Below are positions 62,826 through 64,000 of a DNA stretch of 64,000 bases, piece by piece. Under the pieces are notes generated by a model, which saw only the letters and a list, made by a program, of their open reading frames with translations, was not told the DNA's origin and searched no databases. Both the position numbers and the translations under genes were made by a program. The stretch spans positions 1 to 64,000 of the forward strand of contig NZ_JASCXJ010000014.1 in NCBI RefSeq assembly GCF_030271535.1. The letters are read 5' to 3'. How positions within the stretch are numbered: position 1 is the first letter of the stretch; each line of letters begins with the position of its first letter. This DNA comes from Nocardiopsis sp. ATB16-24. GTDB lineage: Bacteria; Actinomycetota; Actinomycetes; Streptosporangiales; Streptosporangiaceae.

Positions 62826-63733
62826 CCCTTCTCGGACTGGGCACCTACCGCAGCCGCGACGCCGCCCGCTCGGTGCGCATCGCGGCTGCGGCAGGCTGCC
62901 CGCTCATCGACACTGCCCCCGTCTACGGGCACGGCACCCACCAGAGCGCCATCGCCTCCACCCTGCAAGCCAACCCAGAGATACGAATCGCCTCGAAGGT
63001 CGGGCACATGACCCCCGGTCAGGCCGAGATCGCCGTGTCCCATGGAGCACTCTCGGCGGAGGAAGCGCGCGGTCTGCACAGTATCGCCGCCGACTACGTC
63101 CGCCATCAGATCGCGATGAACCGGCTGGAACTGGGCCGGTCACGCCTGGACCTGGTGTACCTGCACAACCCCGACCATCACCACGACGGCGACCGCGCTG
63201 GGCTGCACGATCGCATCCGGGCCGGGTTCGCCGTCCTGGAGGAAGCCCGCGCCGACGGCCTGATCACGGGGTACGGGGTCGCCACCTGGTCCGGATTCAC
63301 GCAGGCGTTCAGTGTGACCGGCCTTCTCCGACTGGCACGTGAAGCCTCAGGAAGCCTCGAGACCGGCCTGTCCGCCATCCAACTGCCCGTATCACTGGTC
63401 AACATCGACCCGATCAAGGACGCCTTGACCAGAAGAGGACCCCTCGCCGAGGCACACGAGGCAGGATGGGAAGTATGGGCCTCCGCCCCACTCCACGGAG
63501 GCAAGCTCGTCCACCTGGTGAACGAACGCCTCGCCCACCACATCAGCGAGGGAGCCTCACCTGCTGAGGCAGCCCTCATGGTGACCGCCTCAGCGCCCGG
63601 TCTGACCGGGATGCTGCTCAGCGCCTCGAGTGCAGGGCACTGGTCGAACGCGGCCTCGGTGGCGGGTCGCCCACCGTTGCCCGAGAACCGACTCAAGGAC
63701 ATCTGTGACCTCCTCTCAGGAGAAAAAGCCTGA
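62822..63733 (+). CDS. Aldo/keto reductase
   Basis: A 303-residue TIM-barrel reductase. The catalytic tetrad is Asp30 and Tyr35 in DTAPVYGHG, Lys59 in IASKVGH and His115 in LVYLHNPD. The C-terminal cofactor region is divergent (SAPGLTGMLLSASSAGH), so NADPH use is probable but not certain. The start is GTG 62822 overlapping the oxygenase stop (GTGA), so the two enzymes are translationally coupled. It may act on an oxidised group produced by the oxygenase, or on an unrelated carbonyl. Confidence 0.87.
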   Translation: MTLLGLGTYRSRDAARSVRIAAAAGCPLIDTAPVYGHGTHQSAIASTLQANPEIRIASKVGHMTPGQAEIAVSHGALSAEEARGLHSIAADYVRHQIAMNRLELGRSRLDLVYLHNPDHHHDGDRAGLHDRIRAGFAVLEEARADGLITGYGVATWSGFTQAFSVTGLLRLAREASGSLETGLSAIQLPVSLVNIDPIKDALTRRGPLAEAHEAGWEVWASAPLHGGKLVHLVNERLAHHISEGASPAEAALMVTASAPGLTGMLLSASSAGHWSNAASVAGRPPLPENRLKDICDLLSGEKA

Positions 63734-64000
63734 TCTGGAACAGGCGTGGCAGCACGCGGTCGCGGCCTTAGACCTGGTCGCACCGCCTGGCGTGACGCTG
63801 CACCGCGGTGTGGGCGGCCGGACTCTGAGCGGGCCGGTCGCCACCGTTGAGGGCTTTTTGTGCTGGCTCCGCGTCATGTCCGCCCCCACGCCCGGAGGGA
63901 AGGTATGGGAAGGGGCCGGGCTCGCCGCCGAGCTGATCGGCGACGGTGTTCCTCGGCCGTGCCTGCTCAGCGAATACACCTGGGGGGAGGGACCGGTCTT
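63705..64000 (+). CDS. Partial gene running off the window end, function unknown
   Basis: Starts at GTG 63705 within the reductase gene (28-bp overlap with its end) behind a weak ribosome site, and stays open to the end of the window. The first about 98 residues read LEQAWQHAVAALDLVAPPGV, then VATVEGFLCWLRVMSAPTPG and VPRPCLLSEYTWGEGPV. No family is recognised with confidence. The tight overlap makes it the last visible member of the peptide/JmjC/reductase operon. Confidence 0.6.
   Translation, partial: MTSSQEKKPDLEQAWQHAVAALDLVAPPGVTLHRGVGGRTLSGPVATVEGFLCWLRVMSAPTPGGKVWEGAGLAAELIGDGVPRPCLLSEYTWGEGPV

Overview
The window is about 70% G+C and was read entirely from sequence. High G+C, many GTG and TTG starts, several probable leaderless genes, an F420-type oxidoreductase, TPR-containing XRE regulators and a Thermobifida-like cellulose gene pair point to an actinomycete of the Nocardiopsaceae (Nocardiopsis, Streptomonospora or Thermobifida relatives). 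No rRNA, tRNA or CRISPR array was seen.

Layout. 0.3-2.7 kb: a MacB-type ABC exporter with its own TetR regulator and a 44-bp palindromic operator. 3.4-17 kb: scattered metabolic genes (ACR3/BASS carrier, methyltransferases, GNATs, HAD phosphatase, small HTH protein, LLM and MDR oxidoreductases, alpha/beta hydrolase, BCCT osmolyte carrier, MhuD-like haem monooxygenase, SDR, sarcosine oxidase-type flavoenzyme). 17.1-20.4 kb: divergent GH6 cellulase and AA10 LPMO, each with a CelR/CebR-type box, so the two are probably induced together by cello-oligosaccharides. 20.5-25.5 kb: a GH10-like glycosidase, small proteins, an MhqO-like dioxygenase behind an MhqR-like operator, a DUF4389 membrane protein and a response-regulator remnant. 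25.9-31.4 kb: TetR, an alpha/beta protein with an altered triad and an OleC-like beta-lactone synthetase, then an MFS pump and TetR pair sharing two operator boxes. 31.7-41.5 kb: GyrI-like protein, two GAF-SpoIIE phosphatases, DHA2 pump, CPBP protease and a DesK/NarL two-component system. 41.9-46.2 kb: sulfotransferase, DHA2 transporter and a Stealth polysaccharide phosphotransferase. 46.7-57.3 kb: a large DNRLRE-LamG surface protein, a 2198-residue RHS protein with an unusual toxin-like tip, and a low-G+C four-helix membrane protein placed like an immunity gene, bordered by an IS630-family remnant. 57.5-64 kb: a locus of a zinc-ribbon XRE/TPR regulator, APH-like kinase, HATPase, a 43-residue RiPP-precursor-like peptide, a JmjC oxygenase, an aldo/keto reductase and a gene running off the end.

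The two strongest candidates for something undescribed are the RHS tip with its membrane partner (56.1-57.3 kb) and the cysteine-free peptide/JmjC/AKR operon (61.5-64 kb). Several genes (sulfotransferase, Stealth, DNRLRE-LamG) are each broken by one missing base, at or near G or C runs. This could be sequencing error, so those genes may be intact in the organism.
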